Source of the DNA: Buxus sempervirens
Taxonomy: Eukaryota; Streptophyta; Magnoliopsida; Buxales; Buxaceae
NCBI GenBank assembly: GCA_947561395.2
Contig: OX387185.1
Span: 48,246,602-48,310,601, forward strand
Direction: 5' to 3'
Length of the DNA: 64,000 nt
Positions 36,701 through 48,581 of this stretch are shown here, piece after piece. The notes beneath the pieces are model-generated. The model had not been told where the DNA came from. It made no database searches and saw only the letters and a program-made list of their open reading frames with translations. The position numbers and the translations under genes were made by a program. Every line of letters starts with the position of its first letter. Positions within the stretch are counted from its first letter, which is position 1.

Positions 36701-39700
36701 AAATAAATAAATTTAGTCTACATGCATGTTTGTGTGTTCGTGTTTGTGTATCCTAGAAGTTTTAGATAATTAACACAAGTTAATGCACGTCTAGAAATAG
36801 GACATTTTCCTTCCTTACATTGCAAGGTGGCAGATGCTGTATGGTCGGCTTTCTTAGGAAGATTTTGGAGACCGTTGGTGCAACCCCAAGGAGTAGATCA
36901 GGTTCTTATTGCTTGGAACGTGGCTACAGGTGTTTCTCGTTTTGGGGGTCATTTGGAATTTCACTTCGGCAACTATCTTGTGGTCAATTTGGAAGGAGAG
37001 GAATAGAAAAATATTTAAGGATTCTTCTACTCCCATAACGGAGCTGATTCGAGTGGCACCTAGCTATCTTTTTGGGTGGATTTCTAGCACAAAGTTTGGA
37101 AGAGGCTTAGATAATCAAGACTTTTTCTCGTGAAAATTTGTTGGAGTTGTAGGTGCTGGGTTTTTTATGTGTGTACACCTATCGTGTACTTGTTTCGTGA
37201 TCTTTTGATTGATTAATATATATGCTTTATAAAATCAACACAAAGCATATAAATCCAACATAAATGGATTTATATATTGCAGATTAAATTAAGATACCTC
37301 ATGTCCCAACTGCATAATAAGGGTTGTATAACATAAACTAAATGCAACAGCAATATATCTAGACGAGAGGAGTTGTCTAGTTTAACAAAGGGTGCAAAAA
37401 TATTCCCATGGCAGATTAGTCTATAAAAATAGTGACCATGCAATTATTGCCATTTAGGTAACTTTGACCAGTCACCAGGCTTGAAATCTAACTTCAAAAT
37501 CACAAAAAAATTGATTCCTCGCTGACAGGAATTTATACATTAACACGAAAAATTTATACCTGGAAATGCGGATCATCTGCAACAACTGCACGGTCATCCC
37601 AATTCAACTGACCACCAAAAATATTCCAAACACCATTTTGATTCTGATAATGAGCACAGCGATGATTTAAGACAACATCACCAAGTACTTTAATGCCAAC
37701 TTCATGGAATCTTTTCACAAGAATCTTTAGCTCCTCCATACTTCCATATCTAGTACAACCATAATAAGAAGTGCATAAGAGGGCTTTGCTTTTGTATATC
37801 ACCACCATCAATATCTTGGAATGATGTCCATGAAAGTCCAAAACTAAAATTATAAAAACATAGAGAAAAGGATAGGGAAAAAAAGGGTCCAGGTGACTCC
37901 TCGTCTTACGATTCTCAATTGCTTAAACAAATCAAATGCAATGCCACTAACAGGAAGCTCAGTGCATACTACAATATATTAAGCAATTAACAATCACAAT
38001 ACCTAGTAGATTTAATTGCATGAGTCTATGAGAGCGTGCGTGGGAAATAAGAAAAAGATGCAACCATGAGTAGAAAGTGCTTCAAGAGCCTTTCAAGAAA
38101 GAGCTTGTACTAGTGCATATCTAGTCAATGTTCATCTCATACTATTAGAAGATGAACCAGAAGTAGTGTAGAGCAACCACAGAAATATGGACCACAATAA
38201 CCTATGATATTTGGATACAGACAAGTACCAGCAGAGGTAATACACAATGGACACAGAAAACCCTAAAAATTTAGACATGTGGGGACTGTCAGAAACCAAA
38301 GAGACACCTTATAAGAACCATAAATATTACAGCCACATATAAATATTAAAAAAAAAAATCAATTCTTTATGGTTTAGGCATCTTACACTTTATCATATGA
38401 CAAGGATAACAACTGATAATTTGATGTATGTATGTGCAATATAAAATGTGTAAGATGCCATTCTAAATTTCTCAGAACCAAATAAGATAGGCGTATCCAC
38501 CTATTTTCACCATAGCATGAGACATACCAACAAGTGCCATGATACATTTGACCAACATCTATGTGGCAATGTGCAAATATGAGTGACATGATCTGAAACA
38601 AGTATGTATTTTAAGATTAGGCAAATTCAATCTGAGGAAATGGCAGAATATCTGAATAATTGCATAGAAAATAATTAAATTAATATTATATTTCGGATAG
38701 TATAGATTGTATCTAATGAACAGCCTCATATGCATGTAAATAAAAGTTTGATAAGCTTAATAACTTAAAAGGATAAATGATTTGTCTTCAGTTGATTATA
38801 AATTAATACAATTCACATACTTTCATTGATGAAGCAAAAATAAATAAATAAACAAAATTGTTATGTTCCCCACTTTAGAGATGGCAATCGTTCGGTTTTG
38901 ATTCGGACTTTTTTTTTGGGGATAGGTAAAAAGTAATTTATTAATATAATACTAGTACAAAAGGGAGGTGAACACGAAGCATGTAACCTCCAAGAGATCT
39001 TCTTAGGACACTAGGTCCTACAAGAAATAGAAAATAGCCAAATCTCCTAGTATAGCTGTCTACTTAGAGCTCAAAGAGATAGAAAAGAGTCTCATTTTAA
39101 GAAATCCTCCAGAGATAGGTCTGAGACAATAGGCAAAACTGAAGTCCAGCTGAATAATAAATGCAAGACTGCCTGGGACATAATTTCCGCTGATTTCTCT
39201 CACCCCTAAAAATCCTACAATTCCTTTCCCTCCATAAAACCTACAATATTGCCACCGGACATGAATTCCATATCAAGTTCCTTCTTCCCTTATTTTTCCT
39301 CCACCCCTATCCACTTAAGTCTTGCTAAACTGTTGACGGCTGAACCCACATAATTTCCCATTATCGGTTTTGATTTGGATTTTAGAAAAACAGAAACCAA
39401 ATTTATATGTATATACTACAAAACCGAAACCAAATCGGTTTTTTTTTTACCATAAAACCGAAACCAATAGATACAAACCCAAAAGACACCCCAATAAGTT
39501 CGGTGTGGATGAATCCCCAATTGGTGGTCTGACTTAAAAATGTATATATAGGTCATCGGATCAGTTAAGTTCAATTTGATCTCAAAACCAAAACCAAAAC
39601 CAAACTGAGACGGAATCAGTTCTATATGGTATGAAACTGAAACAGAACCAAAACCAATTAAGGACAACCCAAAACCAACCCGAATACATTTGCTTTGGTT

Positions 39701-42700
39701 CAATTTATCGATTTTAACCGAACTGTTGAGATCCTAACCTGTAACACCACTCGATCACACATTGGAAAGGATGATACCCGATAAGGTATATGAGTCAAGA
39801 GTGAGACTCTTCCTAAATTCCTAATGCCCAAGGATTTTAGGAGAAAAGAGGGAGACCGCCTCCTTGAATCGTTACAAATGATATCAGAACTGGATCAGGG
39901 TCTAGTAGTCCATGGCTAGTGTTGGTCCTAGCATTGCCCATGAGGGTGGGCAAGCCGATGAAGGCGAGCTGACAAGGGCGGACCTGGTGATGGGCTGGAA
40001 AACTTCTAGGCTGTTAGGCTTCTAGGTTGGCGAGCTATTACATGGGGACATGCAGCCCTAAAAGGAGAGATACTATAACATCCCTCAATCCCACATTGGA
40101 AAGGGATGAATACCCAGTAAGGTATATGAGTTATGACTGAGACTTTTCCTATTGCCCATAGGTTTTAGGACAAAAGAGGAGGACCACCCCCTTGGGTCGT
40201 TACACTACCCTACTTGGAAACTTCCATAGGAAAACAGAATGTCCATATTCTACAGCATGTTAGATGCTAATATATAATGTGAAAATAAAGGAAAAAAATT
40301 ATTAGCAGACCAAAATTATCAGAATCGGAGACTAACAAGTGCCCAATACAGGTGAAACTAATTTAGAAGTTTCCACAAAACATAGAGCGACATGCTGCCC
40401 ATCCATACATAGATGCAGATCACATGTCATATATCATTATATATACATCTTCTATGGCCAAAAACTTCTTCTAAATTACCTTTTACAAACTTTCCCTTTG
40501 GAAGCCAATCTGTTTAGGAGAAATTGTTGCTGTCTTTTTTTTTTCTCCCCTTTTTATACAATCCTAGGAGTTTTATATCTAGTTTATCAACACTATCACC
40601 AAGAATTATAACTCTATCATCATAATTTAAGATAAAAATTCCAATTAATTTAACAGAAACCTTTGAATCCACACAATCTTCTATGATGACAATTTTGCAA
40701 AATATGCATTTTACAATTCTACATACTCATGAGATATGACTGGAAACCACAAGATATGAAGCAACGGCAACATCCAACTCCACAGACCACACAATTCTAA
40801 CCATTTCAAATCCCTAACACCGGACAGAGCATGTGAAGCCACAAAGCTCTCATGGAAAGGAAATTCTGTATGCCAGGCTACTAATTCTGGATCAAAGTAA
40901 TGGTATCAGTCATATCAGTCAGCTTCAATACCAATATGTATCAGCCAACCAGGAATAATACCAAACTGGATCGATCTGATATATTTGATGGGTGAAGGGT
41001 TGTCAAGTATTGATACATACAGTCACATGTTATATCAAGGTCAACAGCTTCTATCAAGCATCTGCTCCTGCAAATAAACTCAGACTAATACATTATTTGC
41101 TTCCAGACAATGAAGAAAAACTAATCATTTTGAGTATCATGTAGCAATACCTGGAATTCAAGTTGTACAAATCCCTTGGCATGTAGCCTTCTGGTGAAAC
41201 AGATTCTGTAGGTGGCGGAGACCATATTATGGTGAAACCAAGGGAAGATAGTTCAGAAGCTTTTTCATTGAGCTCTATGTACCATCTACCGGACTTATGA
41301 GATTCCCAGTTGAATCCTTGACATAGTATTTCATATCCTGAACCTGTCCCAGAGGAAATTTTCACAAGAGTTATCGTTGCATCTTCATCAGAAGCAACCT
41401 CCCCCAAAGATGTTGAATCATTGCTTCTGAAAATACTATAGGCCTCAGCAGCCAGCTTCTCTATTTCTTGAAGGATGCTTTCTTGTGCTTCTTTGCTTTT
41501 TGTTTTCCGAATCCTTTCAGAAGAAATGTCACTCACCAAATTCCTTATTTCATTTAAAATTTCGTCTGTATATGCAGCAGAAGCAACTATTCGATTAGCC
41601 TCACCAGCCTCCAATCCTTCAGAAACAACCACATCCGAATTGTTACTCTTGGGAAGAACCGAAGCATGCTGCTTTTCCTGAGCTTCACCTTGATCATGAT
41701 TGGCAGGAGTGATCAAGCCGCCTGCACTTGAAAGTGGAATGTGGAAATCGCTACCCATATTATTAAGCCAAGTCTTTCCATTTAGCTTGAGCACAAAGAG
41801 AAACCAAGTAAAGTCTTTATTTAAAGAGAACAATCCCCAACTTCCATGTCCATCCTCTTTTGGCTGCAAAACAAAGTCCAATTCATTGAAAAGTAAGATA
41901 ACAAAACATTCTTGGTTCGGTTGCAATCAAATCACCAATAGAAGTGCACAAATCAAACATACAAAATAAGGTATTGGGAGATCTCAAGCCAAAACTTGCA
42001 GAAGCAGAGAAAAATTAAAAATGAAGGTAGATAATAAATAGACAAACAGCAAAAAATAAGTTGCTCAAAGCCTCAAACTGCTATGGCAGGATCACTGATA
42101 ACATATTTTATGTACTTAAAGTGGGGATTTCAGCTGGCATTTGCTTTTACGTATATAACTGCTTCCAGATGCTTTTGGCCTAAAACAACATTTTGCAATG
42201 CCAGCTTCCTCTCACCCAGAAGCCAAAATCCCAGAAAAGGGAGCAGTAGTAAGATCTGATCCTCATTATAGCATATCTCAGTAGCCAAGAGAGGAGGGTG
42301 AAGGTGGAGCACAAAATCCTGCAGGTTAATAAAACTATTAACTACTGACCCAGTTGAAATATTTTCAACAGGAATGGGCTGATACATATACATATATACC
42401 TACATGCATACATACATATATACAACAAACAAATATATACATACATACTTACATATATACATACATGAAAGTTTGGTTTTCTTGGAAATGCTTCGACAGA
42501 TAAAACTGGTGCCCAAAAAGTATCATCTTTCTTCAAGAAAAACTTAAGAAACATTAAAAATTAGATGGCCACAAATACATGTGACAGCTAAATAATACAT
42601 GACCTAATAGGAGCTTATAGGGGTTTACTGTTTAATATGCGCGCGCACGTGCCACAAACACACAGAACTGGAGGAAGGGAGGGGGCAAAAAGAAACAAAA

Positions 42701-45700
42701 TTTTTTTCAGATAGTAAACCTTGAATTTCAATTATTAAAAAGGTCAGAGTCACTTGTTAAAAGTGGAAACAGGATGCAGTCTACAGGTATTTTAGATGCT
42801 TACTGCCTCCTTGCATGTTTGCTATGTAGAAACCATGCAGACTTCAGAACAGTGTTTTTCAAATGCCAATAAGTGCCAGTCAACAAACAACTAGCAGACT
42901 CCAGAAGAGTCTTTTTCAAATGTCAATAAGTGCCAATCAACAAACAACCAGAAAAGAATACATGCACAAAGTTCCAATAACCTAGGAGAGATTCAAGAGA
43001 TAAAGTAATTTCTTAGCCAATGAGCTAGCTATGCCTAAACCAAGGAATCAATTTCATACCTGTAATAAATTCTGCAAAGCATTTTTTTTGAAAGCTTTTG
43101 TTTCTGGTGGATGTGGAGCTGGTGGAATTTCCCATTTTTTATCATTACCTCTGCAGACACCCCAATGAACAACAACATCTCCAGGTAGATCAGTTTCTAA
43201 GTGCACAAGATTGTTATCCTTCTTGGAGCATTTCCTAACAGAAACTGTTACAAAGTTCTGAACGGAAACTTCTTTTAAAATCAAATGCTCTTCATAGAAC
43301 CCTTCAAGGCGCCTGTTCTGCCGATTAGAATCTTTGGGTTCACGGGTGTCCTCTTGACCTTCAAGCTGGGATCCTTCTGCTTTGTGCAGCAGACTAGATA
43401 TCTGGCCCAAAGCTCCTAGAATTTAAGAAAATAGACATCATTTGTTATTTATCACATTTCATAACTTTTAATGAAAAGCTCACCATTGAGAAAGATAACC
43501 ATATGAAAAGGATATTGGACTTTTTTGAGACTAAAGTAGGCAGCAATATTACTTGATTGGTTATTTTTTACGGTGAGAAGAACTAAAACGTCATGTGAAT
43601 TAAAGAAATCGTATCATTTGATTATATAAACAACCTGGCCAAATACCAAATCCTTTCTTTGCACCCACAATATTGGCATCATCATGAACGTAGTCCAGAA
43701 GAGGCACTTTGAAATCTCTGCCTCTGTGCTGACACCAAGCGCCAGTTTCCTCATCCTACACCACCAAACACCCCCCAAAAGTAAAATTGTAAAGAAAATT
43801 TTACCAACAAGGCTCAGAGAAAGAGATCTACATTTAAATACAGACTTAAGTCATAATCTAAATTTGCAGAAACCTGAACCTTCAAGACAAAATGTATAGC
43901 TGCAATTGCAATGTTAGGATAAAAAGCAATCTGAACTTTGTGGAGTGCTTCTCCTTCCAGAGTTTCTGATGATTTCTTGAAGGGTGACTCTATCGCATAG
44001 TCCTGAAAAATCAAACAACTACGTATTTACACAGATGATATGTTACAACCTAGACAATCAGTACTCCAATTAAAGAGTCACACAAATACCTTAATGGGGA
44101 TGGACCCAGGAGGTCTCATTTCCAGAGGGGGTTGATCCCATTCACTGAAAATTTTGGCAACAAGACAGGCATAGATAGTAAAAAGACAGTTTAGACATAT
44201 AATTATAAAACAAAATAATGTAGCCATATACTCTGAATCATATTAAATGATATTCGAGATCCTTTGACAATCAATCAATCAACAAAATATAAAATTTCAA
44301 ATAGTTGTACTTGGCAACATAAACCTTCCTACCATGTTTTCTTTCCCAACACATCAAAACTATATATTCACTTAGTACACTTACATTATATGCCCTTAAA
44401 TCATCTCTCCTATGCCTCAAAGATCCTACACCTCGCACATTCTCACAAGCACTTCAACTTGTCTCCATTTTACACATGCATGTAGAACTTCAGCCTTCAA
44501 GGTGATCCTACAATAATCATGAATATCTCAACTCCTGATAGGTTGATTTTGATTAGATGTTAAACCATTCCCAAATGTAATATTTTAAAGTTTTAATGTC
44601 AACACAAGGGAAAATATACTATTGCAAGGAATTTAGGAAGTCTCTTGCCAATTATGACTTGTGATTACCTTACAAGCTAGGAAGCTACGACCTAAGGCTA
44701 TAAAGTATGGGGCAATAGCTCCCAATCCCGTCTTTCTAGTAAGCGTGCGAGTAGCTCCCTGCCAAGCCCAGGATGAAGGAAAGGATCAAAGCAGCGTTCT
44801 GCCCCAAGCTTGACAACCATGAGTTGTGATTCCAACATGCTTAACTAAACACAAAATGAACCAATGACCACATAGTGAACCAATGTTACCACTTATCATA
44901 CATGTTTTCTTTTGTACATTAATGCTATGTTTGCATCAATATAATATCCTCTCTTTTTTATTGGTGTACTAATTTATAGTACCAAAAATGTCAACCAATT
45001 ATGGATGGCAGTTAATAGGATTCAGATAAGCCTTAACTTGACACTAAAGTCAGCAGTGGCTTCAGAACTTTGATAAAGAGAACATATTTTAGTTGTTCAC
45101 CTTTTCCTTTTCTTCCTCTACCCATTCCTTATGGGTAGATTGTCTCTTCTCCCTTCCTACATTAACACATCTTCTTCATTACTTGTAAAAAAAAAATGGA
45201 GAAAGTACACGTTATACCAAATCCGCTCTTAATCTAGAAATACGACATTTTAACGTATGTTACAGATAAAACACAGCTTTTCAAGTAAAATACATAATCT
45301 TTTACCATATTCACTTATAAATTATATTTTTAAGTTAAAATTTTAAATTAGCCTATGCTTGAATTACAACATGCCAGGTAATGAGCAAGTAGATTCAAAC
45401 CGTACTAAGTCTGGCCCCATTTGTTGCTTACCAAACCCAATCAATTGGGATGCGAAAGCACCATTTATCTATTTTATAACAAAGCCATACTTTCCAATAT
45501 ATATATGTATTTTTTTTTAATCTCCGATCAAAGCTACTCCTAGACACTTCCGGATAAGTAAGAATTTTTAATTCGTCATTCTAAATCCTTCCACACATTT
45601 ATGTTAACATTCCCAGATGGGTTATCTGTTGCCTCTTGGGTTTCTAACGTTCAAATCTGTAATAGCAGATCTAGCAGAAGTACAATAAAGCCAGCCTTAT

Positions 45701-46340
45701 AACTTAAGTGAAACACAAAACTAGTCAGTATGGTGTCCACATCTATCTCCAGATCATGTAGTTAAACGGATTAAGAACACGCAACAGAGAATGTTAATAA
45801 TAGATCAGAACCTGTCAACACCGTCAATGTAAGTAACTCCCCAGTGCAAAATCCACTCCCCTGGAAGATTGCATCCCACAACAAGCTCCCAATTTTCATC
45901 CTCTTTGCCACGATCTAGCCTGACTGAAACCTTCCCTTCTATCTAGCATTCCAAATAGAATCCGAAGAAAAGAAAAACACACGAAAAGTCAATCAGACCC
46001 CCGACCAACACCAAACCATGACAGGAAAATTATATCTTACACGGAAAAAAAAAACAAAAGTAAATTTCCATACCGTTTGACTTCGCTTCAAAATGAACGT
46101 CTCCTTGAACAAGAGCTCGGCTGCGTCCGAAGTCTCCACGAAAGCTGTGTCGGTAGAACTAGCCCTAATAGAAGGAAACCTATGAGGATCAAACCTGGAG
46201 AAGTTCCTACAATTAGAAAATAGCTTCAAGGAGAGGGAATGATTCAGACGAGACGGCTTAATCTTCTTCGATTCAGGACGTAGCCTCGGATATTCTCTGA
46301 GACACTGTCGGAGCAGAGGCTCCAGTCTAACGGTGGACAT
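28912..46340 (-). CDS. AMY3: plastid alpha-amylase AMY3-like (GH13 with two CBM45 modules), 13 exons
   Basis: AMY3 cuts alpha-1,4 bonds in transitory starch inside chloroplasts. Exons are 46074-46340, 45812-45942, 44090-44144, 43880-44002, 43635-43755, 43060-43415, 41151-41863, 37560-37749, 36538-36644, 32822-33071, 31944-32066, 30156-30323 and 28912-29070. All splice in frame: 2763 nt, 920 aa. A Ser/Arg-rich transit peptide comes first, then two starch-binding CBM45 modules (WILHWGV near 130; VVHWGVCR and KKWEIPP near 320). The GH13 catalytic domain has D699 ([13 protein letters not shown]), E724 (FAVGEYWDS) and D807 (FIENHDTGS). Cysteines C532 ([10 protein letters not shown]) and C620 (LNHRCAHY) are 88 residues apart, the spacing of the redox-regulated pair in Arabidopsis AMY3. 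The introns are bloated by transposons. The last exon lies in duplication unit 2. Confidence 0.96.
30715..30767. repeat. (TG)n(AG)n microsatellite in AMY3 intron 11
   Basis: A TG run passes directly into an AG run. It is a compound simple repeat and likely length-variable. Confidence 0.9.
31229..31660 (+). mobile_element. TRIM-like miniature LTR retrotransposon in AMY3 intron 11
   Basis: The 432-bp element has LTRs at 31229-31341 and 31562-31660, both ending in gcgcttgatcctaaca and starting TGT. TGAAA flanks it on both sides (31224-31228 and 31661-31665). After the 5' LTR comes attggtattggagccc, close to the TGGTATCAGAGC primer site complementary to initiator Met-tRNA. A purine tract (ggaagagggaggg) precedes the 3' LTR. 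There is no coding region, as is usual for TRIMs. Confidence 0.85.
36830..37230 (+). mobile_element. LINE ORF2 3' fragment in AMY3 intron 8
   Basis: The frame 36909-37133 includes [18 protein letters not shown], the usual signature near the end of plant LINE ORF2 proteins after the zf-RVT region. The rest of the element is missing, consistent with 5' truncation. Exact borders and target duplication were not found. Confidence 0.7.
38877..39737. mobile_element. hAT-like element in AMY3 intron 7, with nested insertions
   Basis: The ends TAGAGATGGCAATCGTTCGG and, in reverse complement, TTAGGATCTCAACAGTTCGG suggest hAT-type termini. The interior is rich in aaaccgaaacc repeats. A LINE tail has inserted at 38908-39363, and a TRIM sits at the right border. 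The left flank ccccactt and the sequence ccctactt just after the TRIM may be the 8-bp target duplication. Confidence 0.55.
38908..39363 (-). mobile_element. 5'-truncated LINE tail nested in hAT-like element
   Basis: This is flanked by tcggttttgattcgga (38892-38907) and tcggttttgatttgga (39364-39379), a 16-bp target duplication with one change. The poly(A) tail reads as a T run at 38909-38917. On the minus strand a frame reads [11 protein letters not shown], like the end of LINE ORF2. Confidence 0.8.
39740..40204 (+). mobile_element. TRIM-like element in AMY3 intron 7
   Basis: LTR-like repeats at 39740-39876 (TGTAACACC...GTTACA) and 40074-40204 share cacattggaaagg and aaggtatatgagt blocks. 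After the first repeat comes atgatatcagaactgg, close to the Met-tRNA primer site. A purine-rich aaaaggagaga precedes the second repeat. The flanks taacc and ctacc match only partly, so the target duplication is not clean. The internal region of about 200 bp has no coding capacity. Confidence 0.7.
42390..42475. repeat. (ATAC)n-type microsatellite in AMY3 intron 6
   Basis: Interrupted tacatacatata units form an imperfect simple repeat. Confidence 0.8.
42837..42950. repeat. 57-bp tandem duplication in AMY3 intron 6
   Basis: Two units, beginning gcagacttcagaac and gcagactccagaag, repeat with a period of 57 and a handful of differences. Confidence 0.88.
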
Positions 46341-46370
46341 TTTGGATCGAGCAATCAGCAGCAGTGGGAG

Positions 46371-46670
46371 AAGGGGACAAAGGTCTTTAGACAACGGAGG
46401 TGATATTTATTATTTATTATTTTTGGGTTAAAATCGTCTACCGCCGTCCACGTGAAGGATGCTACCGCCGTCCATTGACAAATCAAAAGCCGTGAGATGC
46501 TCCACTTCACGGCGGCGGTATCGTCTGCCGCATCCTCACGCGGGGAACGATTTCATCCCCCTTTTGTTTTTTTTTTTTAAGTGATGAAAGGAGATTCGAT
46601 TCATGCCATTGAGAAGGGAACAACCGACGAAGGCCTTCCGACAACGGTGGTGATATTTATTATTTTATTA
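46371..46670. repeat. direct repeat flanking the AMY3-proximal MITE
   Basis: A block of about 45-50 bp (acaacggaggtgatatttat at 46391-46410) recurs as acaacggtggtgatatttat at 46641-46660. The two copies lie about 30 and 300 bp upstream of the AMY3 start codon, with the MITE between them. A second short pair, aaaggagattcgattcat, recurs near 46585 and 46731. Confidence 0.75.
46425..46561. mobile_element. MULE-like MITE directly upstream of AMY3
   Basis: Inverted ends GGGTTAAAATCGTCTACCGC and, in reverse complement, GGGATGAAATCGTTCCCCGC match the family at 46932-47176. The interior is GC-rich (ggcggcggtatcgtctgccg). It lies only 85 bp from the AMY3 ATG, so it must fall within the leader or core promoter. 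The AT-rich flanks do not give a clear 9-bp target duplication. Confidence 0.7.
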
Positions 46671-46931
46671 ATTAATAAATAATTTTATTGATTTGATAAG
46701 TGTGGGCCCACATTTTTTTTTTTCGGAGTGAAAGGAGATTCGATTCATTTTGATTCCATGGCGGATATTCGATTCATTTTTAATGCGGAAGGAGATACTC
46801 TGTGCTCTCTTTTCCTACGATATCAAGGTTATTGGGCCACGTAGCTCGTGCATATGCAGCGTCGCATCGTCGTGGATACAGCTGTTTCATGGTGCCGTAC
46901 CAATGGGTACCGTAGTGCACGGTAAAGAATA

Positions 46932-47176
46932 GGGATAAAATCGTCTACCGCAAGACCACTACGGCAGACCCTACCGCATCCGTGGGATGCTGCCATGTGT
47001 AGCATTCCACGGATGCTATAAAAGTCACATTAAAAAAAAATGAAATGTCAGTTGAAATGACATTTCATTTTTTTATTTTAAAATATGCAGCAGCATCCGT
47101 GGGATGCTACACATAGCAGCATCCCACGATGCTGCACGATCTGCCGCAAGATCCTTGTGACAGACAATATCAACCC
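46932..47176. mobile_element. Mutator-like MITE with perfect 9-bp target duplication
   Basis: The 245-bp element begins GGGATAAAATCGTCTACCGC and ends with the imperfect inverse (gacagacaatatcaaccc). TAAAGAATA flanks it at 46923-46931 and 47177-47185. A nine-base duplication is typical of Mutator-like elements. Inner inverted segments (catccgtgggatgct, atgaaatgtc/gacatttcat) allow a long hairpin. Confidence 0.88.
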
Positions 47177-47185
47177 TAAAGAATA

Positions 47186-48581
47186 ATCTTTTACGTGAAT
47201 TCGAAGAGTCAAATCCCCTTCTGGGGCCTTTCCTAATTTGACATCGCAAATGCTGTTATTTTTCCCAGGCTTTCTTTATTTGAATTTGAAGGTCTAGATC
47301 CTGGATTAGTTAATTTTGAAACCGGACTTGTTTAGAGCTTTTTTCTGTAAGCAGAAATTTCATATCCTTGTGAAGCTAGTCAGTTAATTTTTGCAATTAA
47401 CATAACTAGCAAGGTACACATGTGTAGTGCACGTGGTAAGTAAAAAGCTTAGGACATATAAGGGATAAAAAATTGTTTAAGGGTATTTTTGGAAAGTAAA
47501 TAATAGAAAGGAAAAAAGGTGTAGGACATATAACAGATATGAAATGAAATTATTAAAGGTATGATGATGGAAATAAATAGGACATGTAAGAGATAAGGAA
47601 TTATTTAATGGTATCTATCGGAAACTGAAAAATAAAAAGACAAAATTACCCCACTTAAATTTAGATGACAAAATGACATTAGAATGTTATTATGGGAAAA
47701 AAGACATACTTCTTTGACATGCTTCCCAAGCCTTTATTCTCTTTATATATATATATAGTATAGATTAAATTTGAAACTCAATTGGCAAGCTTGATAGTGA
47801 GCAAGTTGGCAACGATGAGATTTTGGTTGACGAGAAGTTCTAATTGGTTTCAAATTGATCAAAGACCAATTTGAGAGGAGCCACATTCTTAAGATTTTCT
47901 TGTTTACTTGAAACAAATTAAAGCTTCCAAATATTAATTCAAATACACATCAATGCTAGGCTGGTCAACAGATTATTAAGGTTACAAGATTAAATTTAGA
48001 ATCCAATTGTAGAAGTCATATGACTAATTGTGGAATCCAATTATCTCCAACCAATATATTGTTCAAGTAACAAGTTTTATTTGGTCTCTAAGCTAGCTAA
48101 ATATGGTTTGTTTATTTAGATAGAATCTATAGGGAACCAAAGGAAAATGAACTTTTTGTTAAAATTTGTGTGCTTAGTTCATTGGAAAATGTACACCCAT
48201 GGAAAAGTAATTTTCCAAAAAATCCTGATTTTTCCACCAAAAGGCTCTCAAAAGTTTTCCCCTTAAAATGAAAAGGAAAGATAATTTCTCTTTTACTTTC
48301 TTTTCCACTATTTTCCACCAATCCAACCACGTCGCTATTTTTCCTTTCATTCCCTTCCAATCTTTGCGGAAAGCATATGAAGGAATATTCCGAGGGAATC
48401 TGCTTACGTCATAAAATCCCCAAAAGACCTAGATGGAGGCTATTGGATTCTCATTGGGCCAAGCAACCCATCTTGCATTGTCAGCCTCCACGATTTTTGG
48501 GTGGGCTTTAACAAATATACTAGCCAAGGAAAATGAAATGTCAACTAGGACTAAGACCAAGAAATTATCCTTTCCACCAAA
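47186..48581. other. intergenic stretch, no gene
   Basis: AT-rich spacer between AMY3 and the PIN-like gene. I see no ORF with family resemblance, no RNA gene and no clear element. A TA run lies near 47743-47760. Confidence 0.6.

Noticed and set aside
39416..39703. 95-codon minus-strand ORF rich in Gly, Phe and Ser
   Set aside because: It is a translation of aaaccgaaacc-type low-complexity repeats inside the hAT-like element.
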